Below are positions 33,875 to 41,145 of a stretch of DNA of 48,863 nucleotides, piece after piece. The position numbers and the translations under genes are program-made. Source of the DNA: JBGQDM01 sp041495845 (GTDB lineage: Bacteria; Acidobacteriota; Terriglobia; Terriglobales; Acidobacteriaceae). The DNA lies in assembly GCA_041495845.1 (NCBI GenBank), contig JBGQDM010000011.1, positions 1 through 48,863 on the forward strand. The letters run 5' to 3'. The notes under the pieces are model-generated. The model searched no databases. It was given only the letters and a program-made list of their open reading frames with translations, and was not told the DNA's origin. The number at the start of each line of letters is the position of its first letter. Within the stretch, counting starts at the first letter, position 1.

Positions 33875-36442
33875 ATGGGGATGCTTCGATGGCTGGCTGC
33901 GGCGTTGGTCCTCGCGACTCTGTCCTCTGCCCTCGCCGCCCAGAACCCCGACTCCCTCGACTCCCGCATTCGGCAAGCGCGCGCCCTGCAAGACAAAGGT
34001 TCCTTACAGCAGGCGCGGAGCCTCTACGAGGCGTTGCTGCCCGCACTGCGCGCACGCCAGCCTTCGTCCCAGCTGGCATCCGTGTTGAACGCTCTCAGTG
34101 AAATTGCCTCGAGCGGTGGTGATTACGATGGCGCGGTGCGCCTGGCCCAGGAAGCTGCGGCCGTCTCGGGCAGGGTTGGCGACCTCAGCGGTGAAGCGCG
34201 CGCGCTGAATCGGAAAGGCATTGCCGAAATTGAGCGTGGCGGCTACGCCGACGCTCAGACCGACCTCGACCGCGCGTTGCTGCTCGCCCAGCGCGCCGCC
34301 GATGCTGAAGGTGAGATCAGGGTTCTCAACAACCTGGGCAGCGCCAACTATTTCCGCGGCATGTACCTGGAAGCCCTGCGCCACTACCAGGCTGCAATGG
34401 ACCGGGTGGACAGGTCTGCAAATCAGAGCTGGCATCCCTACTGGCGGCAGATTACCAACTTCAATGAAGCCACTCTCTATCAGCGCCTCGGACAGTATGA
34501 GCACGCCCTGCAAATCTACAAAGAAGTCGCGGCTTTCTCCAAGGGACTGAGTACCGGGGATCGAGCCCACCTGGAAGCGAATCTCGGAACGCTCTATCGC
34601 CGCCTGGGCGACCCCTGGAAAGCGCTGGCCAGCTACGAGTCCGCCCTCGGTCATTACGCCGGCGCTCATGATGCCGACGGCGAAATCGCCGTCCTTAAGA
34701 ACCTGGGCATCGTGTACGGGCTCGACTTGGCTAACCTGCCTGACGCTCGGAGCAGGTTTGAACGCGCGCTCGCGCTGGCAACCGGTACGGGCAATCAGCG
34801 GGAACAGATGCAGGCGCACTTGTATCTGGGCGAAGTCGCGTTGCGCTCAAACCTGCCCGCAGGTGCCCTTACCGAATTCGAAGCAGCCTTGAACGCGGCG
34901 CAAGCCTTGGGCACAAAGGAAGAACAGTGGAAGGCCTGGTACGGTCTGGGCCGGGCGCGGCAACTCCAGGGCGATCTCCCGGCGGCGGAAAGCAATTACC
35001 GCGAGGCTCTTGCCGTGATCGAGGCGAGCCGAGCGCAACTCCAGCTTTCCTCGCTCCGCGCCGAATTCCTGGCTGACAAGCGCGACGTCTACGACGCCCT
35101 GATCGCGCTACTGCTGCAGAAAAACGACGCGTCCTCCGCTTTTTCCCTGCTCGAACGGAGCCGCGCGCGGACCTTTCAGGATCGACTGGCGCAGTCAGAC
35201 AAGAACAACCAGGCTGCATCGCCACTCACCGCAGAAGAAGTCCGCCGTCACCTTGATGAATCCTCCCTGCTCCTCGAATTTTGGGCGGCGGGCAGCCAAA
35301 TCGCCGTCATCTGGTGCACGCAGTCCACGTGCGGCCAAGGGCGCCGGCAAGTCTCGGAGGCCGACCAACTGCGGATGCGCACCTTCCTGCAGAAACTTCC
35401 CGGCAATCTGCACGACAACTGGCGCGAGCAGTTCCACCTGCTGGACCCACTGTTGCCCGAAAATGCGGTGCCGCGCGCGTCCAAGATTCGCCACCTTTTG
35501 ATCGTGCCCGACGGCTGGCTCAGTGCGGTGCCCTTCGACTTGTTGCACCCACACCCCAACACCGACGAATTACTGATCGAGCGCTTCGACATTACCTACT
35601 TGCCAACCGCCGCCCTGCTTCGTCGCGGACCGATTTCCGCTTCGCGGTTTCACCCTCCCTGGATAATCGAGTTAGTGGCATTCGGCGATCCTCAATCCTC
35701 AAACGCGCGGGCGAACTCCGACGATCTGACTTCGACCCCGGCCCTGCAGGAACTGGCTTACTCCGCCGAGGAAGTGCGGGCGGTTGCCGGCATGACGCGC
35801 GGGAAGAGCGAGATCTTTCTCGGGCCGCGCAATTTGAAAAGCGTTTTCCTGGGCGGGAAAGCGAACGACGCCTTTCTGCTTCACGTCAGCACCCACGCGT
35901 TCGCCGACGCTGACAATCCGGAGAGCTCGCGGATGCTCTTTTCCCCCGCCGCCCCGAATCAGCCATCCGATTCCGTGTTCCTGCGGGAGCTCTACGATCT
36001 TGACTTGAGACAGGTACGTCTCGCGACCATCTCCGCTTGCGATACCGAGCGTGGCAAGATTGTGCGGGGGGAGGGGGTGCAGGCTTTTAGCCGCGCCTTA
36101 CTCGCAGCCGGAGCACGCTCGTCCCTGACTACATTGTGGCGGGTTGACGATGAAGCCACCGCTGAGTTCATGCGCCAATTCTATTTTCTGGCTCTGACGA
36201 GGCAGCAGCCCACCGCCGAGGCGCTGCGCCAAGCCAAACTCAAGTTCTTGCGTTCTCCCACGCTGCAGAACCCGCGCTATTGGGCGGCTTTCGTGCTGAA
36301 TGGCGACGGACAGACTCCGTCGCCCCGCATCATTTCCTGGAAGGAATTCGGGATCGGATTGACTCTCAGCGGCGTGATTCTCGCCGCGGGCGTGGTCCGG
36401 TTACGGCGCGGCCGCCGGCTCCACCGGCAACACCACACCTGA
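33875..36442 (+). CDS. Exported, membrane-anchored TPR-CHAT caspase-like protein
   Basis: An 855-residue protein: signal peptide (MLRWLAAALVLATLSSALA), about eight tetratricopeptide repeats (residues 30-390; for example ALNRKGIAEIERGGYADAQ, HLEANLGTLYRRLGDPWKAL), a linker helix, then a CHAT domain of the caspase-like clan CD. The catalytic dyad is visible as HVSTHAFAD (His674) and TISACDTERG (Cys722), with GEGVQAFSRALLAAGARS next. After CHAT a hydrophobic helix (about 825-843) and a basic tail would anchor the C-terminus, so the protease-like domain should face the periplasm. Substrate unknown. The gene overlaps the convergent TIG-domain gene by 42 bp. Confidence 0.86.
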   Translation: MGMLRWLAAALVLATLSSALAAQNPDSLDSRIRQARALQDKGSLQQARSLYEALLPALRARQPSSQLASVLNALSEIASSGGDYDGAVRLAQEAAAVSGRVGDLSGEARALNRKGIAEIERGGYADAQTDLDRALLLAQRAADAEGEIRVLNNLGSANYFRGMYLEALRHYQAAMDRVDRSANQSWHPYWRQITNFNEATLYQRLGQYEHALQIYKEVAAFSKGLSTGDRAHLEANLGTLYRRLGDPWKALASYESALGHYAGAHDADGEIAVLKNLGIVYGLDLANLPDARSRFERALALATGTGNQREQMQAHLYLGEVALRSNLPAGALTEFEAALNAAQALGTKEEQWKAWYGLGRARQLQGDLPAAESNYREALAVIEASRAQLQLSSLRAEFLADKRDVYDALIALLLQKNDASSAFSLLERSRARTFQDRLAQSDKNNQAASPLTAEEVRRHLDESSLLLEFWAAGSQIAVIWCTQSTCGQGRRQVSEADQLRMRTFLQKLPGNLHDNWREQFHLLDPLLPENAVPRASKIRHLLIVPDGWLSAVPFDLLHPHPNTDELLIERFDITYLPTAALLRRGPISASRFHPPWIIELVAFGDPQSSNARANSDDLTSTPALQELAYSAEEVRAVAGMTRGKSEIFLGPRNLKSVFLGGKANDAFLLHVSTHAFADADNPESSRMLFSPAAPNQPSDSVFLRELYDLDLRQVRLATISACDTERGKIVRGEGVQAFSRALLAAGARSSLTTLWRVDDEATAEFMRQFYFLALTRQQPTAEALRQAKLKFLRSPTLQNPRYWAAFVLNGDGQTPSPRIISWKEFGIGLTLSGVILAAGVVRLRRGRRLHRQHHT

Positions 36443-37585
36443 AGCATCGTCGCCCAGCAAGCCCAACATCTGGATCGGATTGGCCGCCATCACTCGGAGA
36501 ATGGTTCCCGTTGCAGGCGTGACGCCTGGAAATATTTCCGCGAGATCGCGCGTGTAGCGATTATTAGCAGGCAGCGAGATCGTCTTGCTCGCCAGCAGCA
36601 CGTTGGTCGCGGAAAATAAATCCAGACGCACTGAAACCGCGGTAGTCCGCAGATTCTGCAGCGCAATTCCGCTGAAGGTACTGCCGCTCAAAACCGGCCG
36701 GAAGAATGACTGCGCCCGGGAGGCGCGCGCAAAGATGGGATGGCTCTGCGCCATCAGCAGATGCGTGCTAACACCCAAGGCGGCGGTCCGCTGATAGGAG
36801 TAATACGTGGCCGTCTCCGACACTGGCTTGTGATTGATTACGCGAATCCGCCGCCCCGTCATGTTCGTGGTGGTCCCCAGCGTAATCTGAATTTCATTGG
36901 CGCTGAGATACCGCTTGGTTGTCACAATGGATCCGTTTACGGTCACAATCGAGGTGGGCAGGAAGCCGACGCCGCGAATCCGGATCGTCGCTCCCGCCGG
37001 TACCGGACCGGATCCCGGCAGCACGTTGGAAACGGAAAGCGTGCCCCCCACCGTCAGCACGCCCGACTTCAATTCCACGGGATACGTGTTCGAAACTGGA
37101 TCCAGCCACAGCGCAATGCTTGGATCTAAGGTCAGATTCACTTTCTGCCCCGGAGTGGCCGTCGCGAGCACCGGCACTGCGATGGTCAAGATGGGATAGT
37201 CAATGCTCGTGCCGAAGGTGCTCAACGGAGAGCGGAAGGTCACCTGCGCATTGCCATTGCGGATCACTGCGACCCCACTCACATCTCCTTTGGGACTGAA
37301 GGCAGCAACTCCCTGCACCGCTCCCAGGGAGGCGGAACTGAACTTCAAACCCTGCCGGCCCTTGAGGATCGGCTTCGGTTCGGTGATTTCCACCTTGATC
37401 TGCAACATCCCGCCCGGCGGTACGGTTTCATTCCGGACCGTCAGGCCTACTCCCGTGAAGACCACGCCGGGTTCACCGGAAGCGGCCCACAGCGTGGCCG
37501 ATGCTCCGGTGATGGCGACCAGGCCGATAACCACGGCGGCGCGCGCCGCCACTCCCCAATGCAAAGATTTCGGTAAGCAGGACAT
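36401..37585 (-). CDS. Exported TIG-domain protein
   Basis: A 394-residue secreted or surface protein. A hydrophobic signal or anchor sequence occupies residues 12-35. It is followed by a cohesin-like beta-sandwich (VPPGGMLQIKVEITEPKP, GLKFSSASLGAV), an IPT/TIG immunoglobulin-like domain (VLPGSGPVPAGATIRIRGVG, FLPTSIVTVNGS) and a C-terminal beta-rich domain (TFSGIALQNLRTTAVSVRLD). No catalytic residues are seen, so it is likely structural or adhesive. It lies 12 bp after the anti-sigma gene and is thus part of the sigma/anti-sigma operon, perhaps an envelope component that operon controls. Its 3' end overlaps the convergent TPR-CHAT gene by 42 bp. Confidence 0.75.
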   Translation of the reverse strand: MSCLPKSLHWGVAARAAVVIGLVAITGASATLWAASGEPGVVFTGVGLTVRNETVPPGGMLQIKVEITEPKPILKGRQGLKFSSASLGAVQGVAAFSPKGDVSGVAVIRNGNAQVTFRSPLSTFGTSIDYPILTIAVPVLATATPGQKVNLTLDPSIALWLDPVSNTYPVELKSGVLTVGGTLSVSNVLPGSGPVPAGATIRIRGVGFLPTSIVTVNGSIVTTKRYLSANEIQITLGTTTNMTGRRIRVINHKPVSETATYYSYQRTAALGVSTHLLMAQSHPIFARASRAQSFFRPVLSGSTFSGIALQNLRTTAVSVRLDLFSATNVLLASKTISLPANNRYTRDLAEIFPGVTPATGTILRVMAANPIQMLGLLGDDASGVVLPVEPAAAP

Positions 37586-37597
37586 GGGAACCTCGAT

Positions 37598-38362
37598 TTA
37601 TCTTTGCGAAGGAACGGAATCGGCCGGTTCCGAGCCCTTGCGAGTTACGACGAAGCGTTCCAACGGGGAGGCGGCAAGCAGGGTGCCCTGCGCGTCAAGA
37701 GCGGTCACCTGCCACAAGAACGGCTTGCCAACCACGATTTTAGCATGCACCGGAGGCGGCAGCGTGGCTTCCAGCGTCGTTGTTGCGGCGCTCCAGAGCG
37801 GCACGCGGTCCACTTCCATGATCACCACCCGGTAGCTGGTTGCGTTGGGAAACCCTTGCCAATGCAGCACTTGCGGCGCTTCAGCCAGTTCCCCGGATGG
37901 CCCGGCCAATTCCACTTGCTGCGAGCGAAATACCGGCTTGTTTCCGAGACCAGCACGCAACTCCGGCTCCGCCGTCGGCCGCAGCAGAACCACTCCAGCA
38001 ACCGCCGCCACCAGAATGGCCGCCACCGGCACCAGTGCTCCCGACTTGCCAAAGGCCAAGACACGCGACCACCAAGTGCCCGCTTCGGAAGCCACCGCTT
38101 GCCGGCGGCGCGACGGATGCTTGATCTCACTGAGGTTGCGCTCCAAGCGCGCGCTGATCCAAGCCACGGCGGCACCCTCTTCCGGCACCGGTGCATCCGA
38201 TTCAAAGGCCTGCAGCAGGCGCAACTCGGTCTGGCATCTCGGGCACGCAGCCAGGTGCGCATTGGTCTGGCTGGGCTCGCCCACCAACTGTTCCAACTGC
38301 TCCGGCGCAAGGCAGGCGGGAGTCGCCGCCACCGCGGACTTCATCTGTTCTCGATCGCCCAT
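37598..38362 (-). CDS. Membrane-bound zinc-finger anti-sigma factor
   Basis: A 254-residue protein with an N-terminal zinc motif NAHLAACPRC (H-x3-C-x2-C, about residues 35-42), a cytoplasmic linker, one transmembrane helix (LVPVAAILVAAVAGVVLL, about 110-128) and an extracytoplasmic domain with a fibronectin-like pattern (VLHWQGFPNATSYRVVIME, KPFLWQVTALDAQG). It should hold the cognate sigma factor at the membrane and release it on an envelope signal. It starts 12 bp after the sigma gene stop. In contrast with the soluble anti-sigma at 9015, this one has an outside sensor domain. Confidence 0.84.
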   Translation of the reverse strand: MGDREQMKSAVAATPACLAPEQLEQLVGEPSQTNAHLAACPRCQTELRLLQAFESDAPVPEEGAAVAWISARLERNLSEIKHPSRRRQAVASEAGTWWSRVLAFGKSGALVPVAAILVAAVAGVVLLRPTAEPELRAGLGNKPVFRSQQVELAGPSGELAEAPQVLHWQGFPNATSYRVVIMEVDRVPLWSAATTTLEATLPPPVHAKIVVGKPFLWQVTALDAQGTLLAASPLERFVVTRKGSEPADSVPSQR

Positions 38363-38374
38363 GGCAACCCTCCC

Positions 38375-38983
38375 CTAATTCGAAAATTGGCCGCTGGCCT
38401 TCCAGCGTTGTACCGCGCGTGCCAGTTTGCGTTTGGCACTCACAATGTAGGCTTTCGCTCCACTCTGGTTCTCCAGCCCCAGCAGACGCGTAATGGCTTC
38501 CAGAGGAACATCATCGCCGTAATGCAGCGTAAAAACTTGCCGCTCGGTTTCATCGAGTGTCTGGTTCAGCATCTCCCGCACGGCCTGGGCTATAGCTTTC
38601 CGCTCCACCAGCGAATGTGGGTCGGGGCCCAAGTCGGGGATGGCAGACATGAAATCGTCCTCCACCTCGGTCCGCAATTCGGTGGCCTCGCGCGCTCTCG
38701 CCTGAATCGCATTCAGGCAATGATGCCGGGCAATGGTGAACAACCAGGTGGAGAATTTTGACTTTCCCTGAAAGCTGGCCAGGTTTTGGTAGGCCTTGGT
38801 GAAAACTTCCTGCGCCAGATCCGCCGCCGCTTCCCGGTCGGCGGTAAAGCGCAGGCACCAGCGTCCTACCCGCGCATAGTTCCGCCGAAACAGCTCACTG
38901 ACGCACGCCTCACGTTCGGCCGCCGCGCTCGAAGAACAGTACCGCGCCACCAACTCCTCGTCCGAGAGCTGCGCCACCGGCAT
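38375..38983 (-). CDS. ECF-type RNA polymerase sigma factor
   Basis: A 202-residue group IV sigma factor. Region 2: ELFRRNYARVGRWCLRFT, AADLAQEVFTKAYQNL, FSTWLFTIARHHCLNAI. Region 4: LDETERQVFTLHYGDDVPLEAI, LLGLENQSGAKAYIVSAKRK. The start is placed at ATG 38983, immediately before the conserved MPVAQLSDEELVARYC. The frame runs back to 39106, but the extra residues contain the -10 box and look non-coding. It heads a three-gene unit with the anti-sigma and TIG-domain genes (12-bp gaps). No Shine-Dalgarno precedes the ATG; a TATAAT lies seven bases upstream, which suggests leaderless translation. Confidence 0.9.
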   Translation of the reverse strand: MPVAQLSDEELVARYCSSSAAAEREACVSELFRRNYARVGRWCLRFTADREAAADLAQEVFTKAYQNLASFQGKSKFSTWLFTIARHHCLNAIQARAREATELRTEVEDDFMSAIPDLGPDPHSLVERKAIAQAVREMLNQTLDETERQVFTLHYGDDVPLEAITRLLGLENQSGAKAYIVSAKRKLARAVQRWKASGQFSN

Positions 38984-38990
38984 GTCGGCG

Positions 38991-38996
38991 ATTATA
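38991..38996 (-). promoter_or_regulatory. TATAAT -10 box seven bases before the sigma factor start
   Basis: On the minus strand TATAAT ends seven bases before ATG 38983, so transcription would begin at or next to the ATG. GGAACC lies 17 bp upstream (39014-39019). GGAAC is the -35 element typical of ECF sigma factors, but TATAAT is a housekeeping -10. The site may be recognised by sigma-70, or be mixed and autoregulated. Confidence 0.45.
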
Positions 38997-39125
38997 GCAA
39001 CGGGAGCGGGCGAGGTTCCGCAGCCTGTTTCCGCCCTGAAAGTCCTCTGGGGCGCCGTCAACCCGGGCATCGTGAGCATGTTCAACATGGCGTGCTGAAA
39101 CTCCACGGGTCTCGCCTTTCGTAGA

Positions 39126-39136
39126 GTTGAGACAAC
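39126..39136. repeat. GTTGAGACAAC repeat, copy 1
   Basis: An 11-bp sequence with GTTG/CAAC arms around AGA. It lies left of the tRNA-Lys island, in the intergenic region upstream of the sigma factor gene. Identical copies are at 44888 and 45035. Confidence 0.5.
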
Positions 39137-39266
39137 CGGAGTCGGGTTGGCGGAACAGAATTCTTGGTGGGGTCATGCCCGAGGATTAGCCCGGCCGACA
39201 AGGGGGACCTCCTCACTGCGGAAAAAGCTGGCCGACTCTATGCCCAGTTGAGAACGTTTCAAAGAA

Positions 39267-39536
<270 letters not shown>

Positions 39537-39548
39537 GGCCCATTGCCA

Positions 39549-39620
39549 CGAGGAACTCGAAGTTCCTCTCCCCCCGTCATTGAGGGTCCCTTTCGGACAT
39601 CGTAGTCGTTGCCAATGCTT
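39549..39620 (-). pseudogene. RHS/YD-repeat gene fragment
   Basis: About 70 bp encode SIGNDYDVRKG in one frame and TLNDGG in the next, matching TIGNDYEVRKVTLNDGGERS of the RHS gene at 41034-43892 with at least one frameshift between. It is thus the debris of a second, related RHS gene or of a duplicated segment of the existing one. It sits between the integrase relic and the exported protein at 39623, showing that this end of the island has been rearranged. Confidence 0.7.
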
Positions 39621-39622
39621 GT

Positions 39623-40351
39623 TCAGTTGGCCTTCGCGCTTTGCAGTTTCTCCCGTGCTTCGCGGGCTTCCTTTTCTAGAATTGGATCTCCCGCGGCTTC
39701 TAGTTTCTGTAGGGACACTAATTTTTGAATTACTTCGGCGGGGCGCACGGCGTCGCACAGGCGCGTCACTTTTTCAAGGACACCAAGTCCGCCTGCCTTG
39801 AGAAGCACTACTCCTCGCGCGTGCTGCTCACCGCGAAAATACGGCCGATGGGGATCAAGGTCGTAGGTTTTAATCCAGCGATCGAGTGTTTTTTGCTCTA
39901 GCGGGACGAGGAAAAGGAGGTAGCGCTCACCGGGTAACAACACCTCCCTCATTTGACCATCGACCCAGGCTGGTTCGTTCTTGGGCAAAAAGATGTAAGT
40001 GGTTTTAGGAGCATCCGATGACGCAGATGATCGAGCCCGGAAATCGCCCTGGCGACAAACCGTGTTATCGACTTGAACGCTGTAAAGCGTCCCCAGGAGC
40101 GCCACACTCAGGTCGTTGGCCGCCATGATCCTTTCATAGAGATCCTTCGTCCATCGCTCACCGATACCGTCCATTCGCACGACAGTACCCACCACGACGA
40201 ACTGGCTCGCCGCTGCTCTTTTGTACAGGTCGCGAAAATCCTTTTCCGGCTCGACCATCAGCGTATCTATCTGCGCCATTCCGCTCTCCGCAAACGCAAG
40301 AGCGAGGACGAGCAGGCCAACCCTTGCGGCTACGCTGTGTATTCGATTCAT
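39623..40351 (-). CDS. Exported protein of unknown function (island)
   Basis: A 242-residue protein with a signal peptide (VGLLVLALAFAESGMAQ) starting at ATG 40351. The frame is open to 40420, but the extra residues precede the signal sequence and have no ribosome-binding site. The mature part has a beta-rich segment (FVVVGTVVRMDGIG, LLGTLYSVQVDNTVC, PGERYLLFLVPLE) and then helices. This pattern of strands followed by LLPGERYLLFL is seen in exported acidobacterial proteins of unknown role, but I cannot name a family. It follows the HEAT-like gene by 65 bp, on the same strand. Confidence 0.68.
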   Translation of the reverse strand: MNRIHSVAARVGLLVLALAFAESGMAQIDTLMVEPEKDFRDLYKRAAASQFVVVGTVVRMDGIGERWTKDLYERIMAANDLSVALLGTLYSVQVDNTVCRQGDFRARSSASSDAPKTTYIFLPKNEPAWVDGQMREVLLPGERYLLFLVPLEQKTLDRWIKTYDLDPHRPYFRGEQHARGVVLLKAGGLGVLEKVTRLCDAVRPAEVIQKLVSLQKLEAAGDPILEKEAREAREKLQSAKAN

Positions 40352-40416
40352 AAAGCTTCTAGGTTGGGCTCCCCACCCCCAGGTGTCCAGTTCTGAGGGG
40401 TGCACTATAGCTTCGC

Positions 40417-40947
40417 TCATTTAAGATCATATCTTGCTAATATCTGGGATGCTTTCTCGCGCACATTTGGATTTGTGTCTGATTTGGAAATAGCCTTGAT
40501 TATTGGCAAGGAGTCAGGAACAGATGCAGAATACAGGCTTTCGAGAGCACTGATTTTGACTGTCTGCGAATTCGAGGATCTAAGAACTCTCGCTAGTACC
40601 GGAACAATGTCCTTGCCTCCAATCCATCCCAACATACGAACTGCGAGCAGCGTCCCAAAGGACCTTCTGGAGTTTAGGTGTTCTGCTATGAAAGGAACGG
40701 CTGGCGAACCCAAGCACTTTACCTGCTCCACATCTGCTTCAGTGGGGGGTACCCATGTTGCGGTTTTGACGCCGGTTGGTGTCACGAACTCCATGTTGTC
40801 AAGGCTATTGTTGAAAATCCGGCCCACCTCTTGTCGAACCGAGTCTAGGGAGTCTCTATTGATCGACCCGCACTGCGAAACGGCTCGCGAACAAACTACT
40901 CCTGCGAACGACAGCAGAAAGCAACAGACGATTAGTCTTTTCAACAT
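40417..40947 (-). CDS. Exported HEAT-repeat-like protein (island)
   Basis: A 176-residue protein with an N-terminal signal sequence (MLKRLIVCCFLLSFAGVVCS, possibly a lipoprotein) and two or three HEAT-like helical repeats (VPFIAEHLNSRRSFGTLLAV, IVPVLARVLRSSNSQTVKIS, PNVREKASQILARYDL). HEAT repeats bind other proteins. AGAGG precedes ATG 40947 at seven bases and overlaps the out-of-frame stop of the RHS tail. The gene is clearly more AT-rich than the flanking chromosome, a sign of transfer. The cargo role is unknown; the close RHS-HEAT spacing suggests co-expression. Confidence 0.75.
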   Translation of the reverse strand: MLKRLIVCCFLLSFAGVVCSRAVSQCGSINRDSLDSVRQEVGRIFNNSLDNMEFVTPTGVKTATWVPPTEADVEQVKCLGSPAVPFIAEHLNSRRSFGTLLAVRMLGWIGGKDIVPVLARVLRSSNSQTVKISALESLYSASVPDSLPIIKAISKSDTNPNVREKASQILARYDLK

Positions 40948-40957
40948 CCGAACACCT

Positions 40958-41145
40958 CTAATTGATCGTTCCTTGTGTGAAAGTCTTGTTAAATGCTGCG
41001 GGGTTCCCGCTTACCGTGATCTGGCTACCGTTGTTACAGTCTCTCCGACTGGTTGTTGTTTGAATCGGATAAATGACCCCGCCGAGCATCGCCTGGAAAT
41101 CCTGAGTGCCAGAGACGCAGATATTTGTCGGCGGCTTGGGGGGGG
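40958..41145 (-). other. Displaced C-terminal tail of the RHS protein (frameshift at G8)
   Basis: Past the run of eight G at 41138-41145 the RHS frame turns into an implausible tail. One frame over, the sequence reads PPKPPTNICVSGTQDFQAML, then an ordered segment ending FNKTFTQGTIN and a TAG at 40958. Removing one G restores a continuous protein whose stop lies 10 bp before the HEAT-like gene, with the stop overlapping that gene's ribosome-binding site. The true C-terminus is therefore probably here. Confidence 0.72.
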
